DNA of 64,000 nt. Source: Actinomadura sp. DC4. Lineage in GTDB: Bacteria; Actinomycetota; Actinomycetes; Streptosporangiales; Streptosporangiaceae. Of this stretch, positions 1 to 10,649 are shown one piece after another. The first letter of the stretch is position 1; each line of letters begins with the position of its first letter. Position numbers and translations under genes: made by a program. The notes under the pieces are model-generated. The model saw only the letters and a list, made by a program, of their open reading frames with translations. It made no database searches and had not been told where the DNA came from. Where the stretch lies: contig NZ_JAUEQY010000016.1 of NCBI RefSeq assembly GCF_030406325.1, positions 62,001 to 126,000 on the forward strand, given 5' to 3'.

Positions 1-353
1 GCAGGGTCGACCTTGGGCGCGACGCTGCCCGCCATGCCCGGCTCCTGCGCGGAGGCGGGCGGCGGCGTGACGACCTGGTTCTCCGGCGTGGCGTTGCCGG
101 CCGCGTCCCCGCCGATGTCCACGGTGATGATCGGGACGCCGACGTCGACGGTCGTGCCCTCGTCGACCAGGAGCTCGGTGACCGTCCCCTCGAACGGGCA
201 CGGCAGCTCGACCACGGCCTTGGCCGTCTCGATCTCCAGGATGGTCTGGTTGACCTCGACCACGTCGCCCGGCCGTACGTGCCACTTGATGATGTCGGCC
301 TCGGTGAGGCCCTCGCCGACGTCCGGCAGCTTGAACTGCTTCAGTTCACCCAT
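1..353 (-). CDS. 2-oxo acid dehydrogenase E2 (lipoyl acyltransferase), N-terminal part, cut by window edge
   Basis: E2 is the acyltransferase core of the pyruvate or branched-chain 2-oxo acid dehydrogenase complex; its lipoyl domain carries the acyl group made by E1. About 117 residues are visible, starting with ATG at 353. Residues 1-80 form a lipoyl domain: [13 protein letters not shown] at the start and the lipoylation motif [10 protein letters not shown] with its central lysine. A Pro/Ala-rich linker follows and runs off the left edge, so the catalytic domain is not seen. The start lies 3 bases after the E1-beta stop, so E1-alpha, E1-beta and E2 read as one operon. The sequence alone does not decide between pyruvate and branched-chain substrates. 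Confidence 0.9.
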   Translation of the reverse strand, partial: MGELKQFKLPDVGEGLTEADIIKWHVRPGDVVEVNQTILEIETAKAVVELPCPFEGTVTELLVDEGTTVDVGVPIITVDIGGDAAGNATPENQVVTPPPASAQEPGMAGSVAPKVDP

Positions 354-356
354 GCG

Positions 357-1334
357 TCACCACTCGAAGGTCCGGTCGACCGCGTCCAGGACGCGGTCCA
401 GGTCGGGCAGGTAGTGGTCCTCCAGGCGGGAGGGAGGGTACGGAGTGGAGAAGCCGCCGACCCGCAGCACCGGTGACTCCAGGTGGTAGAAGCACTTCTC
501 GGTGATCCGGGCGGCCAGCTCGCCGCCGTAGCCGCCGAACACCGGCGCCTCGTGCACGACCACGCACCGGCCCGTACGGCGGACCGACTCCAGCACGGTC
601 GGCTCGTCCAGCGGGTTGAGCGAGCGGATGTCGATGACCTCGATGGAGCGCTTGTCGTCGGCCTGCGCCGCCTCCAGGCACGTCTTGACCATCGGCCCGT
701 ACGCGAGCACGGTCACGTCCGTGCCGGGACGGGCGACGACGGCCTTGTCGAACGGCGCCGCGGCGGACAGGTCGAGCTCGATCGGAGCCTTGTCCCAGTA
801 ACGGCGCTTCGGCTCGAAGAAGATCACCGGATCCGGGCAGGCGATCGCCTGCTGGATCATCGTGTACGCGTCGGAGGGGTTGGAGCAGGCGACCACGCGC
901 AGGCCGCCGGTGTGGGTGAAGTACGCCTCGGGGGACTCGCTGTGGTGCTCGACCGCGCCGATGCCGCCGCCGAACGGGATCCGGATGACGACCGGGAGTT
1001 CGAGCGTGCCGAGCGAGCGCATGCGCATCTTGGCGAGCTGGGAGGTGATCTGGTTGAAGGCCGGGAAGACGAAGCCGTCGAACTGGATCTCACACACCGG
1101 CCGGTAGCCGCGCAGCGCGAGGCCGATCGCGGTGCCGACGATGCCCGACTCGGCCAGCGGCGTGTCGATGACGCGCGCCTCACCGAAGTCCTTCTGCAGC
1201 CCGTCGGTCACCCGGAACACGCCGCCGAGCTTGCCGACGTCCTCGCCCATGACGACGACCTTCGGGTCGTTCTCCATGGCCTTGCGCAGGCCTTCGTTCA
1301 TGGCACGGGAAAGGGACAGTGTCTCAGTGCTCAC
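357..1334 (-). CDS. 2-oxo acid dehydrogenase E1 component, beta subunit
   Basis: Beta subunit of the heterotetrameric, thiamine-diphosphate-dependent E1 that decarboxylates a 2-oxo acid and passes the acyl group to E2 lipoate. The 325-residue product has the typical length. Family hallmarks are MGEDVGKLGGVFRVT near residue 30, DTPLAESGIVGTAIGLA around 60-75, and a transketolase C-terminal half with EVIDIRSLNPLD and APVFGGYGGELAA. The start is GTG (MSTETLSL); a later ATG (MNEGL) is possible. It follows E1-alpha by 49 bases and precedes E2 by 3 bases. It could belong to the BCKDH (bkd) or PDH branch. Branched-chain acyl-CoA starters for iso/anteiso fatty acids would suit an actinomycete, but that is inference. 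Confidence 0.93.
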   Translation of the reverse strand: MSTETLSLSRAMNEGLRKAMENDPKVVVMGEDVGKLGGVFRVTDGLQKDFGEARVIDTPLAESGIVGTAIGLALRGYRPVCEIQFDGFVFPAFNQITSQLAKMRMRSLGTLELPVVIRIPFGGGIGAVEHHSESPEAYFTHTGGLRVVACSNPSDAYTMIQQAIACPDPVIFFEPKRRYWDKAPIELDLSAAAPFDKAVVARPGTDVTVLAYGPMVKTCLEAAQADDKRSIEVIDIRSLNPLDEPTVLESVRRTGRCVVVHEAPVFGGYGGELAARITEKCFYHLESPVLRVGGFSTPYPPSRLEDHYLPDLDRVLDAVDRTFEW

Positions 1335-1383
1335 CGTCGTTGCTCCCCTCGGCCGCCGGACCGGTGAAGGGCCTCGTCGCGCT

Positions 1384-2502
1384 TCATCGGGTCACCTCCT
1401 CGAAGGAACCAAGGTAGGACGTGAACTGGTCGCGCTCGCCGGCCAGGGGGCCGTGCTCCGTCGCATAGACGTTCTCCCAGATCGCGGTCGCCTCGGGGTC
1501 GGGCAATTCTAGACACCGTTTGCGCAGGTCGGAGCCGATGCTCTTGGCCTCCTGCTCGATCGCCTCGAAGTAGTCCTTGTCGGCCATCTGATTTTTCACG
1601 AGGTACGCCTTGACGCGCTCGATGGGGTCCTTCAGCTTCCAGGCCTCGAGTTCGGCCTGCAGCCGGTAGCGCGTCGGGTCGTCGGTCGTCGTGTGGGCGC
1701 CCATCCGGTAGGTGAACGCCTCGATGAGCGTGGGGCCCTGTCCGCTGCGCGCGTTGTCCAGGGCCTTCTTGGTCACCGCGAGGCACGCGAAGACGTCGTT
1801 GCCGTCGACCCGGATGCCGGGGAAGCCGAAGCCCTCCGCGCGGCGGTACAGCGGGATGCGGGACTGGCGTTCGAGCGGCTCGGAGATGGCCCACTGGTTG
1901 TTCTGGCAGAAGAAGACGATCGGCGCGTTCTGCGCGGCGGACCAGACGAACGCCTCGTTGACGTCGCCCTCGCTCGTCGCCCCGTCCCCGAAGTAGACGA
2001 TCGCCGCGTCTTCGGCGCCGTCGCGCTGGATGCCCATGGCGTAGCCGGTGGCGTGCAGGCTCTGGCTGCCGATGACGATCGTGTACAGGTGGAAGTTGTG
2101 CTCTCTGGGGTCCCACCCGGCGTGGTTGACGCCGCGGAAGAGCCCGAGCACCTTGACCGGGTCGACGTCGCGGCACCAGGCCACGCCGTGCTCGCGGTAG
2201 CTCGGGAAGGCCATGTCGGTCGGCCCGAGCGCGCGGCCGGAACCGATCTGCGCGGCCTCCTGGCCGAGCAGCGAGGCCCACACGCCGAGCTCACCCTGCC
2301 GGGTCAGCGCGAGCGCCTCGGCGTCGAGGCGCCGCACGATGACGAGATCGCGGTAGAGGCTCTTGATCTCATCGGCGGTGAGGTCGACGTCGTAGTCGGG
2401 GTGTTCGACGCGCTCGCCCTCGGGGGTGAGCAGCTGGACGAGGTCGGGCGGGGGTTGGGTGCCGGTGCTCGGGGGCGCACCGCGCGCGGCGTCGATGGTC
2501 AC
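1384..2502 (-). CDS. 2-oxo acid dehydrogenase E1 component, alpha subunit
   Basis: Alpha subunit of E1, carrying most of the thiamine diphosphate site. The 372-residue product shows the TPP motif GDGATSEGDVNEAF and then QNNQWAIS, followed by RVDGNDVFA and the phosphorylation-loop-like YRMGAHTTTDDPTRYR. The N-terminal 30 residues are Pro-rich and variable. The GTG start is chosen because a GAGGAG ribosome binding site sits about 7 bases upstream. It is the first gene of a minus-strand operon E1-alpha, E1-beta, E2. The 221 bases upstream (2503-2723) hold the only space for the operon promoter, and no regulator gene is adjacent. Pyruvate versus branched-chain specificity is not settled. Confidence 0.92.
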   Translation of the reverse strand: MTIDAARGAPPSTGTQPPPDLVQLLTPEGERVEHPDYDVDLTADEIKSLYRDLVIVRRLDAEALALTRQGELGVWASLLGQEAAQIGSGRALGPTDMAFPSYREHGVAWCRDVDPVKVLGLFRGVNHAGWDPREHNFHLYTIVIGSQSLHATGYAMGIQRDGAEDAAIVYFGDGATSEGDVNEAFVWSAAQNAPIVFFCQNNQWAISEPLERQSRIPLYRRAEGFGFPGIRVDGNDVFACLAVTKKALDNARSGQGPTLIEAFTYRMGAHTTTDDPTRYRLQAELEAWKLKDPIERVKAYLVKNQMADKDYFEAIEQEAKSIGSDLRKRCLELPDPEATAIWENVYATEHGPLAGERDQFTSYLGSFEEVTR

Positions 2503-2723
2503 GTTGCCACTCCTCGTGCGTTCAGGGCCGGTTCGCGGGATCGCCGCATCCGGCCTGGTTGCGCGTCGCCCATCCCGCGGATCTCACCGAGTACGGGTGA
2601 CGTATCACCGTCATCGTGACAGACGCCTCGTAGTAGGACGCAAGCCTCGACGGCTACGGGAAACGTACCCGCAACGTTGTCGCGTGGCACCAACGCCATC
2701 ACACGCATTCGTTCGCTACGGGG

Positions 2724-4334
2724 TCAGTCGCGGGACAGGACACGGGTGGCGCCGGCCGCGACGGTCAGGCCGAGGAGGAAACCGGCCGTGACCAGCGCGT
2801 CCGCGATCCACAGATAGACACCCGCCGGGGCGAACTCACCCTCCTGCCCGAGCGAGCCGACCGGAAGCAGCAGGTCGAGCGTGTACAGGAACGGGTTGAA
2901 CCGCGTGTTGTGGCCGGGCTCGGTGATCGCCGGATGGTGCTGGAAGATCACCGTGCCGAACGCCAGGAGCGCCACGAGCCACGCGCCGGCCAGGAACGGC
3001 CGGTAGCCGTACCCGACCGTCCAGTCCTGGATGTAGCCCCACACACGCGGCGGGATCGTCTGGGTCGTACGGCGGCGGCGCTGCTTGGCGAGCAGCACCG
3101 CCCGCCGCTCGGCGTCGTGCCCGAGTGTGCGGTAGGTGTCGGCGAGCCGCTCGTACGGCTGCGGCACGTAGCCGTCGGTGTCGCGGTCCAGCCACTTGAG
3201 GCGCTGCCCGGCGGTCAGCGGCGGGTCGATCGTGTCGTAGGTCAGCCCGTCGAGCGTGTACCGCGGCGCCCACGAGAGCGGGTCGTCGCGCAGCAGCTTG
3301 ATCCGGGCGTACCTCATGTCGACGGCGCCGGCGATCGGCTCGGCCGGCCGCAGCAGCACCTCCTCGGCCTGGAGCCGCTGCAGGCTGAGCGCGACGCCGG
3401 AGGGGTTCTTCATCCGCCCGCCGCGCAGGCTGAGCAGCCCGCCGACCCGCGCGCCGGACAGGCTGACCGCGCCGTCGGCGCGGAACCCGTCCGAGCAGTA
3501 GATGTCCGTCTCGATGCTCAGGTCGTCGCAGTTCAGGGCCGTACGGCCGGGGTGGCTCACCGTGGCGCCGACCAGCGAGAGGTAACCGCCGATCCGCGCG
3601 CCGCGCAGGCGGATCTCACCCTCGGCGGAGAACCCGCCGTCGCAGAAGACGTTCGCCGACACCGAGAGCCGGCTCGCGTACAGCGCCTGGCCCTTGGGGT
3701 TGCGCAGCCGCGCCCCCCGGAAGATCAGCTGGCCGCCGACCTGGGCGCCCGGCAGGCGTACCTCGCCTTCGACGGTGAACCCCTGGTCGCAGTAGACGTT
3801 GTTGTCCACGATCAGCCGGTCGGCGAGCAGCGGCGCGTCGCCGGTCGGGTGGGACAGGTGAGCCCCGGTCAGGTTGAGGATGCCGGTGATGCGGCAGCTG
3901 TCGAGCCAGACGCCGCCGTAGATGTGGCTGCCCTCCAGCCAGAGGTGGCCGTCGATGCGCGCCCCGGAGGCGACCAGGCCCGGCAGCCGGCAGCGCATGA
4001 AGTGCACACTGCGGAGCTGGGCCCAGTACAGGTGCGGCGCGTCGGTGAGCTGGCAGGCGGTGAGCGCGAGCGGGACGTTGACGTGAGCGTGGCCGAGGTT
4101 GAGCGTGCCGGTGATCCGCGCGCCGGTCAGCCGTACGGCGGCGACGTGGCCCGGCTCGTTGTCCTGCGCGCCCAGGAGGAGGGCGGAGATGACCTCCGCG
4201 CGTACGGTCCGGTCGGGACCCCAGGCGTTGGTGCTGTCGAAGTCGTCGTCACCGCCGGACAGGTCCACCGGCTCACCGCGCGGGAACGCCTCCCAGAGCA
4301 CGCGCTCCGGCTCGGTCAGCTCATCGACCTGCAT
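2724..4334 (-). CDS. Membrane protein with pentapeptide/bactofilin-like repeat solenoid and C-terminal TM pair
   Basis: No enzymatic function can be assigned. About 535 residues from the ATG at 4334 (MQVDELTEPERV); the frame is open further upstream but lacks family-like sequence. The middle 300 residues are a repeat array in which units of roughly 35-45 residues carry motifs such as VRLTGARITGTLNLGHA, IRLRGARIGGYLSLVGA and VSLSGARVGGLLSLRGG, which predicts a right-handed beta solenoid. The region near residue 450 is basic (LLAKQRRRRTTQ). It is followed by two hydrophobic segments (FLAGAWLVALLAFGTVIF and the C-terminal WIADALVTAGFLLGLTVAAGA). Streptomycete relatives are often labelled membrane-associated oxidoreductase, which nothing visible supports. 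It is monocistronic and divergent from purS. Confidence 0.75.
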   Translation of the reverse strand: MQVDELTEPERVLWEAFPRGEPVDLSGGDDDFDSTNAWGPDRTVRAEVISALLLGAQDNEPGHVAAVRLTGARITGTLNLGHAHVNVPLALTACQLTDAPHLYWAQLRSVHFMRCRLPGLVASGARIDGHLWLEGSHIYGGVWLDSCRITGILNLTGAHLSHPTGDAPLLADRLIVDNNVYCDQGFTVEGEVRLPGAQVGGQLIFRGARLRNPKGQALYASRLSVSANVFCDGGFSAEGEIRLRGARIGGYLSLVGATVSHPGRTALNCDDLSIETDIYCSDGFRADGAVSLSGARVGGLLSLRGGRMKNPSGVALSLQRLQAEEVLLRPAEPIAGAVDMRYARIKLLRDDPLSWAPRYTLDGLTYDTIDPPLTAGQRLKWLDRDTDGYVPQPYERLADTYRTLGHDAERRAVLLAKQRRRRTTQTIPPRVWGYIQDWTVGYGYRPFLAGAWLVALLAFGTVIFQHHPAITEPGHNTRFNPFLYTLDLLLPVGSLGQEGEFAPAGVYLWIADALVTAGFLLGLTVAAGATRVLSRD

Positions 4335-4534
4335 CGGCGGCTCCGGGGAAGCGGTGTTTGAGGGGAACCCTCCATGTATAGCGGCATTGACCCAAAAGCA
4401 CGGTATGTGGCGCATGTGTCGGCTGACGCCGTGGTCGTCGTCACAGTCGCGTGGCCAGGTGTGGCGCCCTCGCGCCCGGCCGGTGCCGTACGCTTCGATG
4501 CCGTACGAAAACCCGCAGATCAGAGGGGGATGTC

Positions 4535-4777
4535 GTGGCTCGCTTCGTCGTCGAGGTGATGCTGAAGCCGGAAATTCTCGATTCGCAGGGCCAGGCCGTC
4601 GCCCGTGCGCTGCCCCGGTTGGGATTCGACGGCGTCACCGGCGTACGCCAGGGCAAGCGGTTCGAGATCGAGATCGAGGGGCCCGCGGACGAGTCGGCCA
4701 CCGAACGCGTACGCAAGATGGCGGAGACGCTTCTGGCCAACCCGGTCATCGAAACCTTCGAACTTCGCGCGGAATAG
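4535..4777 (+). CDS. purS: Phosphoribosylformylglycinamidine synthase subunit PurS
   Basis: Small non-catalytic subunit of the three-part FGAM synthase (PurS-PurQ-PurL), step four of purine synthesis; it bridges the amidase and synthetase. The 80 residues have the normal length and fold pattern: RFVVEVMLKPEILDSQGQAV, LPRLGFDGVTGVRQGKRFEIEIEG, and the closing AETLLANPVIETFEL. The GTG at 4535 is chosen because AGAGGGGG lies just upstream and because family proteins start with this beta strand; the frame is open upstream but unlike PurS. It leads the purS / RsbW-like / purQ / purL group on the plus strand. A gene for an RsbW-like kinase sits between purS and purQ, which is not the usual order. 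Confidence 0.95.
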   Translation: MARFVVEVMLKPEILDSQGQAVARALPRLGFDGVTGVRQGKRFEIEIEGPADESATERVRKMAETLLANPVIETFELRAE

Positions 4778-4871
4778 TCACTGAAAGTTAATCGGAGACG
4801 CGATTACGGCAGTTTCCCCGGGGGAAGCCTTACCTTCGTCGAAAGGTTTCGAAGGAGACGGGGCGAGTCCC

Positions 4872-5354
4872 ATGTCACGGGGTAAGGACGACACGAGGTG
4901 GCCGGTAGATATGAAGTTCTCACTCGACTTGCCGCGTGAGACCCTCAGTGTCCCGGTCATCAGGCGCATCCTTGGCGACACGCTGCACGGACTCGGGGTC
5001 TCCGAAGCGTGCGTCGCCGACATACTCGTCGCCATCTCAGAGGCGTGCACCAATGTCGTTCAGCACGCGGATTCGGCGTCTCGCTACGAAGTGACCGTCG
5101 GCATCGAGGGCGGTGAGTGCGTGCTCAAGGTCGTCGATCGCGGACAGGGATTCGCGGGCGATTCGGAGAAGCACGTCCATCCCGACTCCGAGTCCGGCCG
5201 CGGCATCAAGATCATGAAGGCGCTCGTCGACGACGTCAGCTTCGACAGCCGGCCCGAGAGCGGCACGGTCGTCTACCTCCAGAAGAGACTGAGCTGGAAG
5301 GACGATCCCAAGATTCGGCTCCGCCAGCCGGAGCTACTGAAAACCGCAGGCTAG
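4872..5354 (+). CDS. RsbW/SpoIIAB-like serine kinase ATP-binding protein (anti-sigma factor type)
   Basis: GHKL-type ATPase of the anti-sigma/serine-kinase class that typically binds a sigma factor or phosphorylates an anti-anti-sigma (STAS) partner. In 160 residues the N box (AISEACTNVVQHA), G1 box (VVDRGQGFAGD) and G2 box (ESGRGIKIMKALVDDVSF) are intact, so ATP binding is likely. The C-terminal 25 residues are a basic tail. ATG 4872 is used; ATG 4911 (MKFSLDLPRE) is an alternative start at the beginning of the fold. The leader at 4833-4855 can form a CCTTCG/CGAAGG hairpin whose right arm overlaps the GAAGGAGA ribosome site. No sigma or STAS gene is adjacent, so the partner is unknown. Confidence 0.88.
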   Translation: MSRGKDDTRWPVDMKFSLDLPRETLSVPVIRRILGDTLHGLGVSEACVADILVAISEACTNVVQHADSASRYEVTVGIEGGECVLKVVDRGQGFAGDSEKHVHPDSESGRGIKIMKALVDDVSFDSRPESGTVVYLQKRLSWKDDPKIRLRQPELLKTAG

Positions 5355-5406
5355 AGCCCAAGTAAGCTGGTGCACGTTTCCGTGACGTCTTGAACGGAGT
5401 GTGCAC

Positions 5407-6080
5407 ATGGCAGCCCGCGTGGGCGTCATCACCTTCCCCGGCTCGCTCGACGACCGAGACGCCGCACGTGCGGTGCGTCTCGCCGGCGCCGAGCCCGTGT
5501 CCCTGTGGCACGCGGCCGAGGAGCTCGGAGAGGTCGACGCCGTCGTCCTGCCGGGCGGCTTCTCGTACGGCGACTACCTCAGGGCCGGTGCCATCGCGCG
5601 GTTCGCGCCGCTGATGGAGCGGCTGGCCGACGCCGCCCGCGGGGGCCTGCCCGTACTCGGCATCTGCAACGGCTTCCAGGTGCTCTGCGAATCGCACCTG
5701 CTGCCCGGCGCGCTGACGCGCAACGCGAACCTCCACTTCGTCTGCCGGGCCCAGCGGCTGCGCATCGAGAACACCGGCACCGACTGGACCCGCGACTACG
5801 AGGAGGGTCAGGAGATCGTCGTGCCGATCAAGAACATCGACGGCTGCTACATCGCCGACCAGGAGACCCTTGATGAACTGGAGTCCTCCGGACGCGTCGT
5901 GGCACGCTACGTCGACGTGAACCCCAACGGCTCGCTGAACGACATCGCGGGCGTCTGCAACGAGGCGGGCAACGTGGTCGGCCTGATGCCGCACCCCGAG
6001 CACGCCGTCGAGGCGCTCACCGGCCCCTCCAGTGAGGGACTCGGCTTCTTCACCTCGATCCTGCAGCGGATGGCGGACGT

Positions 6081-6084
<4 letters not shown>
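5407..6084 (+). CDS. purQ: Phosphoribosylformylglycinamidine synthase, glutaminase subunit PurQ
   Basis: Class I glutamine amidotransferase that releases ammonia for PurL. The 225 residues include the nucleophile elbow GICNGFQVL with the catalytic cysteine and the His-Glu pair in [11 protein letters not shown]. The N-terminus [19 protein letters not shown] and the oxyanion region [19 protein letters not shown] are typical. ATG 5407 is preferred over GTG 5401 because the GGAG at 5396-5399 is 7 bases from the ATG but only one from the GTG. The stop overlaps the purL start by 4 bases (ATGA), which implies translational coupling and equal dosage of the two subunits. Confidence 0.97.
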
Positions 6085-8378
<2,294 letters not shown>

Positions 8379-8387
8379 GATCGGGGC

Positions 8388-9068
8388 CTACTCGCCGGCC
8401 TTGCGTGCGGCGAGGGCCTCGACTCCGGAGACGAACAGGTCGATGCCGAAGGCGAAGTAGGCGTCCGGGTTCTCGATCTCGCTCAGGGGCCCGGCCGCCT
8501 CGATCACGCACGGGTAGCGGTTGCGGGGCAGAGTCTCCAGGGCGATCCGCTTGTGCCGGATGAACTCCGCCGCCTCGTCCGCGGTCTGCTGCGGCTTGAG
8601 GCCCGAGTCGCCGACGGCCAGCGTCGTGACCGTGCGCAGGCCGTGGCGGCAGATGGCGGCGCTCTCGGCGGGCGAGAAGCCCGCACTGGCGAGGGTCTCC
8701 AGTGCCACCTCCATGATGGCGAAGCAGCTCACCGAGGCGTCGGGCTGCGTCGTCATGAGGAGCGATGACGCCTGAGGGTGGCTGCGCAGCACCTCGACCA
8801 TCGAGTCCATGAGTGACCGGAGCCGTACGGACCACGGCAGTTCCTGGTCGACCTCGGTGTCCACCAGGGACCACAGCCGGTCGGCGACTCCGTCGAGCAG
8901 CTCGTCCTTGTTCTTGAAATGCCAGTACAGCGCCATCGGCGTGACGCCCAGGTGCGTGGCGAGCCGCCTGATGGTCAGGCCCTCCAGCCCCTCCGTGTCG
9001 GTCAGTGCCAGCGCGCCGTCGACGACCGTCTCCCGGCTCAACCGAGCCCGTTCCTCTGTAGTGGCCAC
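8388..9068 (-). CDS. TetR-family repressor with TetR_C-type domain, regulator of the adjacent efflux gene
   Basis: A 226-residue regulator. Residues 12-58 form the TetR HTH (VVDGALALTDTEGLEGLTIRRLATHLGVTPMALYWHFKNKDELLDGV). The C-terminal part resembles the tetracycline-repressor C domain (SLMDSMVEVLRSHPQASSLL, ending AYFAFGIDLFVSGVEAL). GTG 9068 is chosen since the family motif ATTEERARLSRE begins there; the frame is open further upstream only through promoter sequence. It diverges from the DHA2 pump gene at 9160. The 91-base shared interval contains a near-perfect 30-base palindrome plus flanking half sites, so it probably represses both itself and the pump. The ligand is unknown. Confidence 0.92.
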   Translation of the reverse strand: MATTEERARLSRETVVDGALALTDTEGLEGLTIRRLATHLGVTPMALYWHFKNKDELLDGVADRLWSLVDTEVDQELPWSVRLRSLMDSMVEVLRSHPQASSLLMTTQPDASVSCFAIMEVALETLASAGFSPAESAAICRHGLRTVTTLAVGDSGLKPQQTADEAAEFIRHKRIALETLPRNRYPCVIEAAGPLSEIENPDAYFAFGIDLFVSGVEALAARKAGE

Positions 9069-9075
9069 TTGACAA

Positions 9076-9150
9076 CTATACGCCGTACGGGTTCTCTTAT
9101 ACACCGTACATGTACGCCGTATAAGAACAGAGTACAGGAACGCCGTATAG
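9076..9150. promoter_or_regulatory. Symmetric operator region between tetR-type gene and DHA2 pump
   Basis: Positions 9096-9125 form a 30-base inverted repeat (26 of 30 positions symmetric) with arms CTTATAC and GTATAAG around the central CGTACATGTACG. It is flanked by outward half sites CTATACGCCGTAC (9076-9088) and ACGCCGTATAG (9140-9150), the second being the reverse of CTATACGGCGT. The basic unit is TATACGCCGTAC. The array fills the whole divergent promoter, as expected for a TetR autoregulatory operator. Binding has not been shown. Confidence 0.75.
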
Positions 9151-9159
9151 GAGCTGGGG

Positions 9160-10599
9160 ATGACCTCTCGGAGACGCTGGTGGACCCTCGTCGGGGTGGC
9201 GCTGGCAACGTTCATGACCTTCTTGGACAACAACGTCGTCAACGTGGCGCTGCCGTCCATCCAGCGCGATCTGCACCTGTCCATCTCCGGGCTGGAATGG
9301 ATCGTGAGCAGCTACATCTTGGTGTTCTCCGGGTTGATGCTGGTCGGCGGCAGGCTGGCCGACGTCTTCGGACGGCGGCGGCTCTTCATCGCCGGCATCA
9401 CGCTGTTCACCGGCGCCTCCCTGGTGGCCGGTCTCGCGAGCAGCGAGGGGATCCTGGTCCTCGCCCGCGTGCTGCAGGGCGTCGGCGCGGCGGCGAGCAT
9501 GCCCTCGACCTTGGCGATCATCTCCTCGACCTTCCCGGACCCGAAGGAGCGCAGCCGGGCGGTCGGCGTGTGGAGCGCGGTGAGCGCGCTCGCCCTCGCC
9601 CTCGGCCCGTTCACCGGCGGTTTCGTCAGCCAGCGCTGGGACTGGGGCTGGATCTTCCTGATCAACGTGCCGGTCGGCGTGGTCACGATCGCGATCATGA
9701 TGCTCGCCATGCGGGAGTCGCGTGAGGCCGTACGCCGGCGGCTGGACCTGCCCGGCCTCGTGACCTCGGCCGTGACGCTGTTCGCCTTGACGTTCGCACT
9801 GATCGAGGGCCACGACAGGGGCTGGACCTCGGCGGTGATCCTGGGCTCGTTCGCGCTCGCCGCGGTGGCCGGGGCGGCGTTCGTGCTGATCGAGCGGCGT
9901 TCGGCGGACCCGATGGTGGACCTGTCGATGTTCCGGATCAAGGCATTCAGCGGCGGGACCGGCGCGATGATCCTCTGGGGCTTCGGCGTCATGGGCGTCT
10001 ACTTCTTCACCGCGATGTACCTCCAGAACGTGCTGGGCTTCTCCCCGACCGAGGCGGGCGCGGCGTTCGTTCCGATGGCGCTGATGATGGCCGCGACGGC
10101 GCCGGTCGCGGGCGTGCTCGCCCGGCGGCTGGGCACGCACGTGACGGTGGCCATCGGCCTGAGTCTCAACGTGGTCGGTCTGGTCCTGGTCTCGTTCGTC
10201 GGCGAGCACGGTCACTTCATGGACCTGATGCCCGCGTTCGTGGCCTTCGGTGTGGGCTCCGGCCTGACGATGATGCCGCTGAACGACACGATCATCGGCG
10301 TGCTGCCCCCGGGCCGCGCCGGCGCCGCCTCGGCCGTCATGAACGCCGCACGCGAGGTCTCGGGACTGCTCGGCGTCACGATCGTCGGCGCGATCCTCAC
10401 CTCGCGTCAGTCCGCCGTGCTGCGCGGCGGGGCGACGCCGATCCACGCGTTCCTGTCGGGCTACCAGCTCGCGCTGCTGATCGCCTCGGCGATCGTCTTC
10501 ATCGGTGTCCCGCTGAGCCTGTACACGCTCCGCACCCAGCGCCGTACGCCGGTGCTGCCGGAGACGTCACCGGAGCCGGAGCCGGTGCCGGTCGGCTGA
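9160..10599 (+). CDS. DHA2-family MFS multidrug efflux transporter (14 TM, EmrB/QacA type)
   Basis: Proton-driven drug exporter of the inner membrane. The 479 residues begin TSRRRWWTLVGVALATFMTFLDNNVVNVALPSIQ, containing DHA2 motif D1 (LDNNVVNVALP). Motif A GGRLADVFGRRRLF lies in the loop after TM2 and motif C-like GPFTGGFVSQRWDWGWIFLINVP around 155-180. Hydrophobic stretches fit 14 helices. ATG 9160 has a GGAGCTGGGG ribosome site. It is controlled by the divergent TetR gene and ends in a strong shared terminator at 10603. The substrate is unknown; an antibiotic or toxic metabolite is an inference. Confidence 0.92.
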   Translation: MTSRRRWWTLVGVALATFMTFLDNNVVNVALPSIQRDLHLSISGLEWIVSSYILVFSGLMLVGGRLADVFGRRRLFIAGITLFTGASLVAGLASSEGILVLARVLQGVGAAASMPSTLAIISSTFPDPKERSRAVGVWSAVSALALALGPFTGGFVSQRWDWGWIFLINVPVGVVTIAIMMLAMRESREAVRRRLDLPGLVTSAVTLFALTFALIEGHDRGWTSAVILGSFALAAVAGAAFVLIERRSADPMVDLSMFRIKAFSGGTGAMILWGFGVMGVYFFTAMYLQNVLGFSPTEAGAAFVPMALMMAATAPVAGVLARRLGTHVTVAIGLSLNVVGLVLVSFVGEHGHFMDLMPAFVAFGVGSGLTMMPLNDTIIGVLPPGRAGAASAVMNAAREVSGLLGVTIVGAILTSRQSAVLRGGATPIHAFLSGYQLALLIASAIVFIGVPLSLYTLRTQRRTPVLPETSPEPEPVPVG

Positions 10600-10602
10600 C
10601 AT

Positions 10603-10645
10603 GAGAAAAGGGCCGTCACCCCCCGGGGGTGACGGCCCTTTTCTC
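10603..10645. terminator. Bidirectional intrinsic terminator between the pump and the subtilase
   Basis: A perfect inverted repeat with two 21-base arms (10603-10623 and 10625-10645) around a single base. Arms start GAGAAAAGGGCCGTCA and end TGACGGCCCTTTTCTC, giving a GC stem with T-rich flanks on both strands. The stop codons of the two convergent genes lie 4 bases outside it on either side, so it serves both. Confidence 0.93.
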
Positions 10646-10649
10646 GTCG

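Noticed and set aside
9095-9126. The palindrome considered as a transcription terminator
   Set aside because: It lies between two divergent starts, has no T tract, and has half-site copies on both sides, so an operator is the better reading.
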